A stretch of 64,000 nucleotides of DNA from Marinobacter sp. ATCH36 (GTDB lineage: Bacteria; Pseudomonadota; Gammaproteobacteria; Pseudomonadales; Oleiphilaceae), in assembly GCF_023555055.1 (NCBI RefSeq), contig NZ_JAMJPL010000001.1:992001-1056000 (forward strand), given 5' to 3'. Below the pieces are notes generated by a model. The model was not told the origin of the DNA and did no database searches. It saw only the letters and a program-made list of their open reading frames with translations. Below, piece after piece: positions 15,264-24,489 of the stretch (within the stretch, counting starts at the first letter, position 1; each line of letters begins with the position of its first letter). Position numbers and translations under genes: made by a program.

Positions 15264-16983
15264 CCTCGGCTTTGCCGGTCTTGATCATGGCATAGCCAAA
15301 CCCGATCACCAGTGAGCCAATGGCAATGGCGGCTATGTAGGGCAGCACTGTGCTAACGGCATTGGGTATGGCGAGGACAAACAGGCCGCCGTGGGGTGCC
15401 ATCAGCTTGACTGCAAACAGCATGGACAGGGCCCCGGTGATGGCGCCACCCACCATACACACCGGAATTACCCGCAGTGGATCCTTGGCCATAAACGGAA
15501 TCGCGCCCTCGGATATGAAACACAGCCCCAGTACAAACGACGCCCGTCCGGCCTGCCGCTCGGCTTCGGCAAACTTGGCGCGGGCGACAAAACTGGCCAC
15601 GCCCATGCCGATGGCCGGAACCATGCCGGCAGCCATAATGGCAGCCATGGGGGCCGAACCACCGCTGCCTTCCGACAGCAGGCCGACACCAAAGGTGTAG
15701 GCGGCCTTGTTCACCGGCCCGCCCAGGTCGAAGCACATCATTGCCCCCAGGATGCCCCCAAGCAGGATGGCGTTGGTGGTGCCCATGCCCTCCAGGAAAC
15801 TGGTCAGCGCGTTCATCAACGCCGCAGCAGGCTCCCCGATTACGTAGATCATGCCCAGGCCTGTCACCAGGCTGGCCAGCAGTGGGATGATCAGGATCGG
15901 TTTGAGGGATTCGATGCTTTCCGGCATCGGCAGTTTCTGGCTGATAAAGCGGGCCACATAACCAGCCAGGAAGCCGGCGATGATGCCACCGAGGAAGCCC
16001 GCGCCCAGAGTCCCGGCCAGATAGCCGCCAATCATGCCCGGCGCCAGGCCAGGCCGGTCTGCAATGGACCAGGCAATATAGCCGGCCAGCAACGGGATCA
16101 TCAGCTGGAACGCGGTTCCGCCACCAATCTGCATCAATGCCGCTGCCAGAGTGCCTTCCTCTTCAAAGGCATCAATGCCGAAAACGAACGACAGGGCAAT
16201 CAGCAGCCCACCTGCCACCACCATGGGAAGCATGAACGAAACGCCGGTAAGCAGGTGCTTGTAGGGGCCGCGCTTTTCACCACCTCCCGAGGCAGTCGAT
16301 CTCTTCTGCCCTCCCTCAACGGTGGCGTTCGTCAATGCCTCGTCGATTGTTGGCCCGGGCTTTTTCAGGGCGTTGCCAGTGGACGTGCGCCACAGCCGTT
16401 TACCCGCAAACCGGCTGGGATCCACTTCAATATCGCAGGCCAGTATTACCACGTCAGCAGCTTCGATCTCCTCGGCAGTCAAGGGATCCTGGGCGCCTAC
16501 GGAACCCTGGGTTTCCACGCGTATCTTGTGGCCCGCTGAGGTAGCCGCGCCGGAAAGGGCCTCTGCCGCCATAAAGGTGTGGGCAACACCGGTCGGGCAG
16601 GCTGTAACCGCAACAATACGTTTACCGGCGGAATCTGTTTCAGCGGGCTCCGCCTCTGATACTTCGGAGGCAACATAGGGCTCGGCCAGGTTGTCAGCCT
16701 GCTCCAGCACTCTTGCCGGATCTGGCAGAGCGGCCGTGACCGGAATCTGATGAAGGCGTTTGCCTTCATAGGCACTCAGGTCCGTCGGTGTTCCGGTTGC
16801 CGCAATCACCAGATCAGCGGAAGCGATGACGTCGTCAGAGAGAGGTGCAGGTTGCTGCTGCGGATTGCGAATATCCGTGAAGGTCTCCCAACCTTTCTGC
16901 TGCGCGGCCCGTTCCAGGGCCCGAGCCGCGAGGAAGCTGGTGGCTACGCCCTGGGGGCAGGCGGTAACGATGATGAGTTTCAT
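15235..16983 (-). CDS. fruA: PTS fructose transporter subunit EIIB'BC
   Basis: The membrane component that imports fructose and phosphorylates it to fructose 1-phosphate. The 582-residue chain has an EIIB' domain (about 1-95), a catalytic EIIB domain with Cys129 in TACPTGVAHTF, and a membrane EIIC domain from about residue 250 (GPYKHLLTGVSFMLP). The EIIB' domain also keeps a cysteine (Cys9 in TACPQGVATS), although it usually serves docking rather than catalysis. The ATG at 16983 has GGGGAGA upstream and overlaps the fruK stop by 4 nt (ATGA). It is last in fruB-fruK-fruA and overlaps the GH84 gene end by 29 nt. Confidence 0.95.
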   Translation of the reverse strand: MKLIIVTACPQGVATSFLAARALERAAQQKGWETFTDIRNPQQQPAPLSDDVIASADLVIAATGTPTDLSAYEGKRLHQIPVTAALPDPARVLEQADNLAEPYVASEVSEAEPAETDSAGKRIVAVTACPTGVAHTFMAAEALSGAATSAGHKIRVETQGSVGAQDPLTAEEIEAADVVILACDIEVDPSRFAGKRLWRTSTGNALKKPGPTIDEALTNATVEGGQKRSTASGGGEKRGPYKHLLTGVSFMLPMVVAGGLLIALSFVFGIDAFEEEGTLAAALMQIGGGTAFQLMIPLLAGYIAWSIADRPGLAPGMIGGYLAGTLGAGFLGGIIAGFLAGYVARFISQKLPMPESIESLKPILIIPLLASLVTGLGMIYVIGEPAAALMNALTSFLEGMGTTNAILLGGILGAMMCFDLGGPVNKAAYTFGVGLLSEGSGGSAPMAAIMAAGMVPAIGMGVASFVARAKFAEAERQAGRASFVLGLCFISEGAIPFMAKDPLRVIPVCMVGGAITGALSMLFAVKLMAPHGGLFVLAIPNAVSTVLPYIAAIAIGSLVIGFGYAMIKTGKAEVTESAPSRQ

Positions 16984-17945
16984 AATGGCATCTCCCCGTT
17001 GTTGTTGTGCCCGGGCCAGGGGGTGACGCGGGTTTTCTGGATCAGTTGGGTGAAGTCCGGAGCCTGCGGGTCGCCAACGCCAATATGGCGTACGCATTCC
17101 GCAGAGAGCGCAGTGGCAGTGGACAGAATCTCTTCAGGATGGTGTTTTTCAAGTAGTCCGTGGATCATCCCGGCCAGCAGTGTATCGCCGGCACAGACTG
17201 TGCTGGTGACAGGTACGGGTGGCGGCAAGGCCTGCCAGTTGCCATAGGGGGATAGCCAGAGCACGCCTTTCTCGCCCATGGAAACCACAACATTGGCAAT
17301 GCCGGTATCCTGTAATGAGCGTGCGGCTCTGGCGACGGCTTCCAGGCTAACGAGCGGTTGACCAGCCCACTCGGCCAGCTCATCCACATTGGGTTTGATA
17401 CCGTCAGGCACAGCCTGAAGCCCATCGTTCAGGGCCACGCCACTGGTGTCCAGCCAGACCGGAAGGTTGGCTGCCCGGATCATGGTGATCAGATCAGCCA
17501 GGGCGAAGGGGGGGAACCCACCAGGCAGGCTGCCGGCAATGGCAACGGCGTCGTATTCTCTCAGCGACTCGCCAAGATGGCGTTTAAGGCGGCCCAGTGC
17601 ATCGGAGGGCGCATTGAAGCCGGGGCCGTTCAGGTCCGTTACACGGCCGCCGTCTTCAGCGATCTTCACATTAATGCGATTCTGGCCGGGTACACGCACG
17701 AAACGATCTTCAAGAATTTCCGATGCAAAAAGACGTTCGAAGGGCGCTGCGTTGATTTCGCCCAGCAGCCCCGACACCGTCACGGTATGGCCAAGGCGCG
17801 ATAGCACACAGCCGAGATTGATGCCTTTGCCGGCGGCATCCAGGCGCGTTGTCCGGGAGCGGTTCACAGAACCCAGACTGACCGAGCCGGTTTCAACGTT
17901 CAGGTCCAGAGCCGGATTAAGAGTAATGGTGAGTACGCGGGCCAT
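16980..17945 (-). CDS. fruK: 1-phosphofructokinase
   Basis: This PfkB-family kinase converts fructose 1-phosphate and ATP to fructose 1,6-bisphosphate. It has 321 residues, with N-terminal TLNPALDLNVE, a substrate-binding AGKGINLGCVLSRLG near residue 38 and the C-terminal signature VCAGDTLLAGM near residue 245, where Asp is the catalytic base. The start overlaps the fruB stop by one base (TAATG) and the end overlaps fruA by 4 nt, so the three genes are tightly coupled. Confidence 0.95.
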   Translation of the reverse strand: MARVLTITLNPALDLNVETGSVSLGSVNRSRTTRLDAAGKGINLGCVLSRLGHTVTVSGLLGEINAAPFERLFASEILEDRFVRVPGQNRINVKIAEDGGRVTDLNGPGFNAPSDALGRLKRHLGESLREYDAVAIAGSLPGGFPPFALADLITMIRAANLPVWLDTSGVALNDGLQAVPDGIKPNVDELAEWAGQPLVSLEAVARAARSLQDTGIANVVVSMGEKGVLWLSPYGNWQALPPPVPVTSTVCAGDTLLAGMIHGLLEKHHPEEILSTATALSAECVRHIGVGDPQAPDFTQLIQKTRVTPWPGHNNNGEMPL

Positions 17946-20773
17946 TACAGGGCCTCCAGGGCGTCACGCACCTCGCCGGCGGTGGCCTTGCCAAGTGCAA
18001 GCGTTGCCTGGCTGCGGGCATGCTCCCGGTTTAACCCGCGAATACAGGCTTTCACCAGTGGTACCCTCCTGCTGGTCACTGACAACTCGTCCACGTCCAG
18101 GCCCAGCAATACCGGAATTGCCTGTGGGTCCGAAGCCAGCTCACCGCACACACCCACCCAGCGATGATGGGCGTGGGCAGCTTCCACCGTCATGCGGATC
18201 AATTGCAGCACCGAGGGGTGCAGGCCATCGGATTGCGCAGACAACTGGCCATGGCCACGGTCGATCGCGAGGGTGTACTGGGTCAGGTCATTGGTGCCCA
18301 CGGAGAAGAAATCCACTTCCGGCGCCAGGGTGTGGGCCAGTAGAGCGCAGGAGGGCACTTCAATCATCACGCCTACCTGCAGGCCCTGACAGGGAACTTC
18401 AGCGCGGACACGCTCAACGATGGCCTTGGCGGCGCGGAACTCTTCCAGGTCCTTGACCATGGGAAACATGATTCGCAACGGTCGGTTGTCCGCCGCGATC
18501 AGCAGGGCCCGGATCTGGGTTTCCAGGATCTCTGGCCGGGTCAGCGACAGGCGAATGCCCCGCAGTCCCAGAAAGGGATTGTCCTCGTGGGGCAGAGGCC
18601 AATAGTCCAGGGGTTTGTCACCCCCGACATCGAGGGTGCGCGCGACCAGCGGCAGGCCCTTGAGGGCGTCGAAGGCGTGGCGATATTCCGTTACCTGGGT
18701 GTCCAGATCAGGTGCTTCCGGATGTTCCATGAAAATGAACTCGGTGCGCAGCAGACCAATACCATCGGCACCTCGATCCACGGCATCCGGGGTGTGAGCG
18801 GTGTTGCCCAGGTTGGCGCATACTTCGATAGTATGGCCATCGGTGGTGGTGGCCGGTTCGTTGCGGCATTCGTGGGCCTGCGCCTGCAGACGGGCAAGCT
18901 GGTTCAGGCGGCGGTTAACCCTTTCACGGCGTTCGGGGCCGGGGTTTGGCACCAGGCAGCCACGCTCGCCGTCAACCACCAGCTCCGTGCCATCGGTGAT
19001 GGTCAGTACGCGATTGCCAGCACCGACCACAGCAGGCAGACCCAGTGCGCGAGCCAGAATGGCACTGTGGGAGGTGGCGCCGCCTCGGGCAGTCACCAGA
19101 CCGCGAACGCGCTTGGTATCGAGCCTGGCAACATCGGAAGGGCCAAGGTCATCTGCCACTAACACATAGGGCTCATCCGGGGGCGTGGGCATGGCCACAC
19201 CGCAGAGATTGGCCAGCACACGACGACCCACATCCCGAAGATCGGCTGCCCGTTCGGCAAGGAGCCGGTCTGCCAGCGCTTCCTGGGCGCGGGCAGCGGT
19301 ATCAATCGCCCGCCACCAGCCGGCTTCGGCGGAGGCGCCTTCGTTGATGGCTTCCAAGGCAGCCTGGTAGAGGTCGTCGTCCTGCAGCATCTCCACATGC
19401 ACCGACAGAATTGGCGCCACCTCACCGCCTTCGGCCTTGCGAATCAATGTTCGTAGTTGCCCATCAGCGTCGTCGATAGCCCTGCCCAGACGACTGATCT
19501 GTTCATCAGCATCACTGGCGCTTGCGGGATAATCCAGGGTGGGCTGGCGCATCACGAAGGCAGGCGCGAGCGCCAGGCCCGGAGAGGCTGCGACGGCTCG
19601 CAGGGCCTCGTCATCAGCCAGCGGTTCCGGGGCGGGTTCCGATGGCTCTGGCTGGCTCTCCTGATTGCGCAAGGGAGACACTGTTTCCCCGAGCCCTTCA
19701 GTCACGGCCTGACAAACCGCTCTCACGGCCTGCTCTGCCTCATCCCCGGTAGCAGAGACTATCAGGGTCTGACCACGGCGTGCGCCGAGACCGATAATGC
19801 GCGTGAGGCTGATGGCGGAAACGGAATTGCCGTCGCCTTCTTCCAGGCGGATGCGGATATCGGCTTTGTGCAGCCGGGCTTCCTGGACCAGTTGTTTGGC
19901 GGGACGAGCGTGAAGGCCGTGGGTGTTCAGAAGCCGCACCCGATCACTGACTGCATTGGCCTGCTCGCCCGAAAGCCGCGAGAGCACGGCATCCGCGGAC
20001 TGGCTTTCCAGCGGAATGTTCTGGGCCAGGAAGTTATCGATGCGCTCCAGCAGTTCCCGGCAGTCGTCGCCCTGTCCGGAGAGGCAGAAAACGCCCGCCA
20101 GCTCATCGGTAGGCTCTTTGGGTGTGGCCAGTGCAAGTGCCGGACGGTGGCTGCCGATGCTGTGGTGAACCAGCCAGAAGCCCTGGCCAAGACCGACGGG
20201 TGGCTGGCTGACGATTTCCTTCATGAACGCGGAGTCCACACAGCCAAGACCCTGTAGTCGGGCGGCGGCACTCATGGCCAACTCGCTAGTGGCCTTTGTG
20301 TTCACGCCAAGGCAGAGCGTCTGGGCATCACATTTCGGAACCGCGGGTTCCCTGGATAGCAGGGTGACAAGCGAGCCGGTGTCGTCAGCTTCGGCGAGTT
20401 TCCTGGAAAGGCCCGGCTTTTCCAGCACGCGGGTCAGGTGGCACAGTATATCCAGGTGTTCGTCAGACTGGGCGGCAATGGCCACCAGAACATACACGGT
20501 CGCGTTGTCGTGCCAGGTAATCCCAGCGGGAAACTGCAACACCCGAATGCCGGTATTGATAACCGCTACGCGGCTCTCCGGTGTGCCATGCGGAATGGCA
20601 ATTCCGTTTCCGAGTACGGTGGAGGATTGCTGCTCCCTTGCAAGCATGCCGGCGTGGTAATCGGGCCTGGTCCTGCCTGCTTCCTGCAGGTCCCGGCTTG
20701 CCTGTTCCAGGGCGTCCTGCCAGTCAGTGGCGGTGCAGCCCAGGCGGATATCGTTGGTTGTAAGCGTCAGCAT
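17945..20773 (-). CDS. fruB: PTS multiphosphoryl transfer protein EIIA-HPr-EI
   Basis: A three-domain fusion of 942 residues carrying the whole soluble phosphate relay for fructose import. The EIIA domain has His62 in AIPHGTPE, the HPr-like domain has His288 in THGLHARPAKQ, and the enzyme I domain has its phospho-histidine at about 569 in GGATSHSAILAR, followed by the PEP-binding barrel. A spacer region lies between EIIA and HPr. The ATG at 20773 begins a typical EIIA N-terminus; the frame extends upstream without a good start. It is divergent from fruR, with a FruR-like operator in the gap. Confidence 0.95.
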   Translation of the reverse strand: MLTLTTNDIRLGCTATDWQDALEQASRDLQEAGRTRPDYHAGMLAREQQSSTVLGNGIAIPHGTPESRVAVINTGIRVLQFPAGITWHDNATVYVLVAIAAQSDEHLDILCHLTRVLEKPGLSRKLAEADDTGSLVTLLSREPAVPKCDAQTLCLGVNTKATSELAMSAAARLQGLGCVDSAFMKEIVSQPPVGLGQGFWLVHHSIGSHRPALALATPKEPTDELAGVFCLSGQGDDCRELLERIDNFLAQNIPLESQSADAVLSRLSGEQANAVSDRVRLLNTHGLHARPAKQLVQEARLHKADIRIRLEEGDGNSVSAISLTRIIGLGARRGQTLIVSATGDEAEQAVRAVCQAVTEGLGETVSPLRNQESQPEPSEPAPEPLADDEALRAVAASPGLALAPAFVMRQPTLDYPASASDADEQISRLGRAIDDADGQLRTLIRKAEGGEVAPILSVHVEMLQDDDLYQAALEAINEGASAEAGWWRAIDTAARAQEALADRLLAERAADLRDVGRRVLANLCGVAMPTPPDEPYVLVADDLGPSDVARLDTKRVRGLVTARGGATSHSAILARALGLPAVVGAGNRVLTITDGTELVVDGERGCLVPNPGPERRERVNRRLNQLARLQAQAHECRNEPATTTDGHTIEVCANLGNTAHTPDAVDRGADGIGLLRTEFIFMEHPEAPDLDTQVTEYRHAFDALKGLPLVARTLDVGGDKPLDYWPLPHEDNPFLGLRGIRLSLTRPEILETQIRALLIAADNRPLRIMFPMVKDLEEFRAAKAIVERVRAEVPCQGLQVGVMIEVPSCALLAHTLAPEVDFFSVGTNDLTQYTLAIDRGHGQLSAQSDGLHPSVLQLIRMTVEAAHAHHRWVGVCGELASDPQAIPVLLGLDVDELSVTSRRVPLVKACIRGLNREHARSQATLALGKATAGEVRDALEAL

Positions 20774-20850
20774 TCGGTAAGGCCTCGCTTTGTTTTTGTG
20801 TGAGGCTGGCATCGACATCCGTGGGTTGTCGTTGCCAGGGAATTCGGAGT

Positions 20851-20868
20851 TGCTGAATCGTGTCAGCA
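20851..20868. promoter_or_regulatory. FruR/Cra-type operator
   Basis: The near-palindrome TGCTGAATCGTGTCAGCA contains TGAATCGTGTCA, one base away from the Cra/FruR core TGAATCGTTTCA. It lies in the divergent region, 78 nt upstream of fruB and 72 nt upstream of fruR. It is therefore placed to control fruBKA and probably fruR itself, with fructose 1-phosphate as the expected inducer. Confidence 0.8.
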
Positions 20869-20939
20869 AGCTTAGAATGAATCATGAAACAGATCTGATC
20901 AGAAATCAAGCAATCTGTGGCCAGGAGGAATTCGCCCCC

Positions 20940-21923
20940 ATGACACTTGCAGAACTCGCCCGCCTGGCAGGCGTTTCCCGAACCACGGCCAGCTATGTCA
21001 TTAATGGCCAGGGCCCGGCCCGCAGAATCAAGCAACAGACCATCGACAAGGTTCTGGAAGTCGCGCAGAATCATCATTTCCAGATTGATGCCCAGGCCGC
21101 GGCCCTCCGTGGTGGGGCAAGCCGCACCCTCGGATTTATCCTGCCGGACCTGGAAAACGCCAGTTACGCCCGCCTTGCCAAGCTGCTGGAGCAGGGCGCC
21201 CGCGCCCGGGGTTACCAGTTGTTGATCGCCGGCTCCGGGGACGATCCGGATACCGAGAAAGAACTGGCACGTTCCCTGAAAGCCAGGCGATGCGATGCCC
21301 TGATTGTCGCCAGCGCCCTGGCTCCGGATGACCCCTTCTATAAGGCATTGCAGCAGGATGACTTGCCGGTGATTGCGGTGGACCGGGCCCAGTCGCCGGG
21401 TGTGATTAATTGTGTGGTCAGTGATAATCGCAAGGGGGCGGCTGTACTGACCCGTTCCGTACTGGAGCCGGGTATTACGTCAGTGGTGTGGCTTGACGCC
21501 GTGCCGGCACTGGCGATGACCCGCGAGCGCCGCCAGGGCTTTGAAGACGTGGTGCAAAGCCGCGACGGAAACTGGGCGGTCTACAGCGGCGATCATTACG
21601 ACCGGGCGTCCGGCGCCGGCCTGATGCGGCAGGTGCTGGATGAGCAGGGCCTGCCGGATGCGCTGATTACCGCCTCCTACACCCTTCTTCAGGGCGTTCT
21701 TGACGTTCTGCTGGAGCAATCGGGAGGCTTGCCGGAGTCGCTTCGAATGGCTACCTTCGGAGATGACCGGTTGCTCGATTTCCTGCCGGTCAGGGTTCAC
21801 TCATTACCACAGAAACATCAGGCCATTGCTGAAGCAACGCTGGACCGGGCGCTGGCCGCAATCGCAGGGCAGAATGACCCGGAAACGATCGTTATCAACC
21901 GATCGCTGAAACGGCGCCGCTGA
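20940..21923 (+). CDS. fruR: LacI-family fructose operon regulator FruR
   Basis: A 327-residue LacI-family regulator. The N-terminal helix-turn-helix begins at residue 1 (MTLAELARLAGVSRTTASYVING), and a sugar-phosphate-sensing periplasmic-binding-protein fold follows (RTLGFILPDLENASYARLA). The divergent position against fruBKA identifies it as the fructose repressor/activator. The start at 20940 places the HTH at the N-terminus and follows AGGAGG; ATG codons upstream would add an unusual extension. Confidence 0.92.
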   Translation: MTLAELARLAGVSRTTASYVINGQGPARRIKQQTIDKVLEVAQNHHFQIDAQAAALRGGASRTLGFILPDLENASYARLAKLLEQGARARGYQLLIAGSGDDPDTEKELARSLKARRCDALIVASALAPDDPFYKALQQDDLPVIAVDRAQSPGVINCVVSDNRKGAAVLTRSVLEPGITSVVWLDAVPALAMTRERRQGFEDVVQSRDGNWAVYSGDHYDRASGAGLMRQVLDEQGLPDALITASYTLLQGVLDVLLEQSGGLPESLRMATFGDDRLLDFLPVRVHSLPQKHQAIAEATLDRALAAIAGQNDPETIVINRSLKRRR

Positions 21924-21945
21924 GCGGATGGCCGGGGAGAGTCCC

Positions 21946-22482
21946 ATGGCACAGGTCGAACTCAATGGAAAAACCATTGAATGCATGCGCGGTGACATTA
22001 CTCAACAGGGTGATGTCGAGGCAGTGGTCAACGCCGCAAACGCACAGCTGATGCCCGGTGGTGGTGTTGCCGGAGCGCTCCATTCAGCAGCGGGCCCCGG
22101 GCTGGCGAAGGAGTGCGGCCCCATGGCGCCGATTCGGCCCGGGGAGGCTGTTATCTCTGGCGCCCATAACCTGCCGAACCAATTCGTCATTCATTGCCTT
22201 GGCCCGGTGTACGGCGTTGATGAGCCGTCTGACCACTGGCTTGCGGAATGCTATCGCAATGCGCTGGAACTGGCTGACAGCAAAGGCATCGAGTCCATTG
22301 CCTTTCCCGCGATATCGGCTGGCGCTTTTGGCTATCCGGTGGAAGCCGCGGCCGAGGTGGCCCTGGTCACGGTAAAGCAGGTTATCACGCGGCTGGAAAA
22401 CATAAAGCGGGTACGCTTCGTGCTATTCAGTGCTTCCGATGAACAGGTCTTTTGTAGCCGCCTGTTATCGACCATTGAGTAA
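21946..22482 (+). CDS. Macrodomain protein, probable O-acetyl-ADP-ribose deacetylase
   Basis: A 178-residue stand-alone macrodomain of the YmdB/MacroD type, which binds ADP-ribose derivatives and hydrolyses O-acetyl-ADP-ribose or mono-ADP-ribose esters. The key stretches are GDITQQGDVEAVVNAANAQL, GGGVAGALHSAAG and the phosphate-binding loop PAISAGAFGYP. The ATG at 21946 follows GGGGAGA; an ATG at 21928 has no ribosome site. It begins 22 nt after fruR, so it may be co-transcribed with it, though no functional link is obvious. Confidence 0.9.
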   Translation: MAQVELNGKTIECMRGDITQQGDVEAVVNAANAQLMPGGGVAGALHSAAGPGLAKECGPMAPIRPGEAVISGAHNLPNQFVIHCLGPVYGVDEPSDHWLAECYRNALELADSKGIESIAFPAISAGAFGYPVEAAAEVALVTVKQVITRLENIKRVRFVLFSASDEQVFCSRLLSTIE

Positions 22483-22547
22483 TAAGCAGTTTTTCGGGCA
22501 GCGCCTACACTGGATAGGTTCGAATCCATCTGTCCGGGAGTGCCGTC

Positions 22548-23399
22548 TTGTCTCGATTGCGTACCTTGCTGCTGACCACCGTTGCCATGACAGCCTTCGC
22601 TGGCAACTCACTGCTTTGCCGCGCGGCGTTGCGTGATACCGATATCGACGCTGCTACGTTTACCAGTGTCCGCCTGGTGTCCGGTGCGTTAATGCTGTGG
22701 CTGTTGCTCAGCCTCCGTGGCAATCGGGCACCAATGAAACAGGGCTCCTGGGGCTCCGCACTGGCTCTGTTTGCCTATGCCGCTACCTTCTCCTACGCCT
22801 ATGGTGGTCTCTCCGCGGCCATGGGGGCCCTGCTGCTGTTCGGTGCAGTCCAGGCCACCATGATCAGTATCGGAATTATTCGTGGCGACCGCCCGCATCT
22901 TTGGCAGTGGGGCGGTTTTGTCGTCGCTTTTTCCGGTTTGGTGGGGCTGTTGCTGCCCGGCCTTACCGCGCCCCCGCTGTTCAGCTCCCTGTTGATGATC
23001 AGTGCCGGTGTCGCCTGGGGTGTGTATTCACTGCGGGCGAAAGGAGCGGGTGAGCCCACGGCCGTCACCACCGGGAACTTTATTCGCGCCGTGCCCATGG
23101 CGTTGGTGCTGAGTTTCGTGATGATGGCCAGTGCCACCATTGATGTGGCGGGGATGGGCTATGCGGTTGCCTCCGGTGCGATTGCCTCCGGCATGGGCTA
23201 CGCCATCTGGTACATGGCGCTGCCACTGCTGCAGGCGACCTCGGCGGCGACCGTTCAGCTCAGTGTACCGGTCATCGCTGCAATCGGTGGTGTATTGTTA
23301 CTGAGTGAGCCGCTGACTCTGCGCCTGGTCGTTGCCGGTATCGCCATCCTTGGCGGCATCGCTATTGTGATCCGGGCAGGGCAGAAGAAGGCAGCCTGA
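22548..23399 (+). CDS. DMT-superfamily (EamA) transporter
   Basis: A 283-residue inner-membrane protein with about ten hydrophobic segments and the two-repeat EamA layout (AFAGNSLLCRAALRD near residue 19 and SGMGYAIWYMALPLLQATSA near 215). EamA proteins export metabolites such as amino acids; the substrate here is unknown. The start is an unusual TTG at 22548, chosen because GGGAG lies 8 nt upstream. The first in-frame ATG (22587) would remove part of the first membrane helix. Confidence 0.83.
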   Translation: MSRLRTLLLTTVAMTAFAGNSLLCRAALRDTDIDAATFTSVRLVSGALMLWLLLSLRGNRAPMKQGSWGSALALFAYAATFSYAYGGLSAAMGALLLFGAVQATMISIGIIRGDRPHLWQWGGFVVAFSGLVGLLLPGLTAPPLFSSLLMISAGVAWGVYSLRAKGAGEPTAVTTGNFIRAVPMALVLSFVMMASATIDVAGMGYAVASGAIASGMGYAIWYMALPLLQATSAATVQLSVPVIAAIGGVLLLSEPLTLRLVVAGIAILGGIAIVIRAGQKKAA

Positions 23400-23419
23400 A
23401 CGCCAGGCCTGCCGGGTGC

Positions 23420-24415
23420 TCAATCACAGGAAATCTCGGCGGCGTTGCGGAACTGTTCCATTATGGCATCGCGATGGCGCTCGCTGTCCAGGTACTCCTC
23501 CGGCAGTGGCTGCAGGAAGTACAGGAAATCGCCTTTTCCCCGATGAGTCTCCAGCAGGCTGTTCAGATTGTCACCGGAGCGCCAGAACACCGGGCTGACA
23601 ACGACAACATCAAGATCCGGGCGTTTCTTTTCCAGCACCGCCACCATGCCGAGGCGATCTTCCGAATGGAAAGTGCCGGTCAGGTGAATAACCTGATGAT
23701 CAGGATTCTCCGCCAGCGCCCGGATGACCTGGTCAGCCATGGTATTGTCCCGCAGAAGCTGGGCCTTATAACTGTTCTCCAGGCGTTTGCTGTTATCGGT
23801 CTGGCCATGGCCTCCGCCAAGCGTGTCGAAGAACTTCTTGCGATAGGCGTCGGTGTCCGTGAAGGGAGCATCGGGTAACTGCTGGCGTTGCCCGGTACTG
23901 AGCGTGTCGAGATAGGCCTCTCCCGCGCGGCCGATGCATCGCACGACATCTGCCGGTGCGTTGGCGGCAATCACAGGAATATTGCGGTGTTTCGAGAATT
24001 CAATCAGGGGCCGGTAGGAGGCCTTGTAATTGGGCCATGCGTTCGCGTCTGCAATCAGCTCCTCCTCTCCTGATTGTCCGGCGAGATAGTCATCCAGTTC
24101 GGGCTGATCGGTGAGGGTAAATTGTTCCATGCTCAATATCTGCTGAGATCGTTGCTGATAAAGCGCAGACTGCACAAGTGATTGCAATAAGTGTGCGCCA
24201 TGGTGACCGTGGTACTCGCCGATAACCACCACATCCGCAGGCGCCAGCTCATCTGCCAGTTGGTTGATGGAGAGCAACCTTCCGTTGCTGTCAGCGATGA
24301 TAGAATCGTACTGGGATTGCGGCGGTACCGGGTTTGAATTGCTTTCGGGCAGTGAAGCGCAGCCTGTGAATAACAGGCAGGCGAGCATCGTGAGGGTGTT
24401 AGGATAGTTCGTCAT
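23420..24415 (-). CDS. ChaN-family lipoprotein
   Basis: A 331-residue predicted lipoprotein with lipobox LFTGC (Cys19) and a ChaN-type domain. It includes VVVIGEYHGHHGAHLLQ near residue 65, ILSMEQFTL near 93 and HLTGTFHSEDRLGM near 245. ChaN relatives have been proposed to bind haem and act in iron uptake; the His-rich motif is compatible with that. It converges on the DMT transporter with 20 nt between stops and is divergent from the SulP gene. Confidence 0.85.
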   Translation of the reverse strand: MTNYPNTLTMLACLLFTGCASLPESNSNPVPPQSQYDSIIADSNGRLLSINQLADELAPADVVVIGEYHGHHGAHLLQSLVQSALYQQRSQQILSMEQFTLTDQPELDDYLAGQSGEEELIADANAWPNYKASYRPLIEFSKHRNIPVIAANAPADVVRCIGRAGEAYLDTLSTGQRQQLPDAPFTDTDAYRKKFFDTLGGGHGQTDNSKRLENSYKAQLLRDNTMADQVIRALAENPDHQVIHLTGTFHSEDRLGMVAVLEKKRPDLDVVVVSPVFWRSGDNLNSLLETHRGKGDFLYFLQPLPEEYLDSERHRDAIMEQFRNAAEISCD

Positions 24416-24489
24416 AGTTATCTATACGATCACGAAACCCGGTTGGCTGTCAGTCTTTTGTTTTACTGGTTCATTGTTCGGGATGTGAA

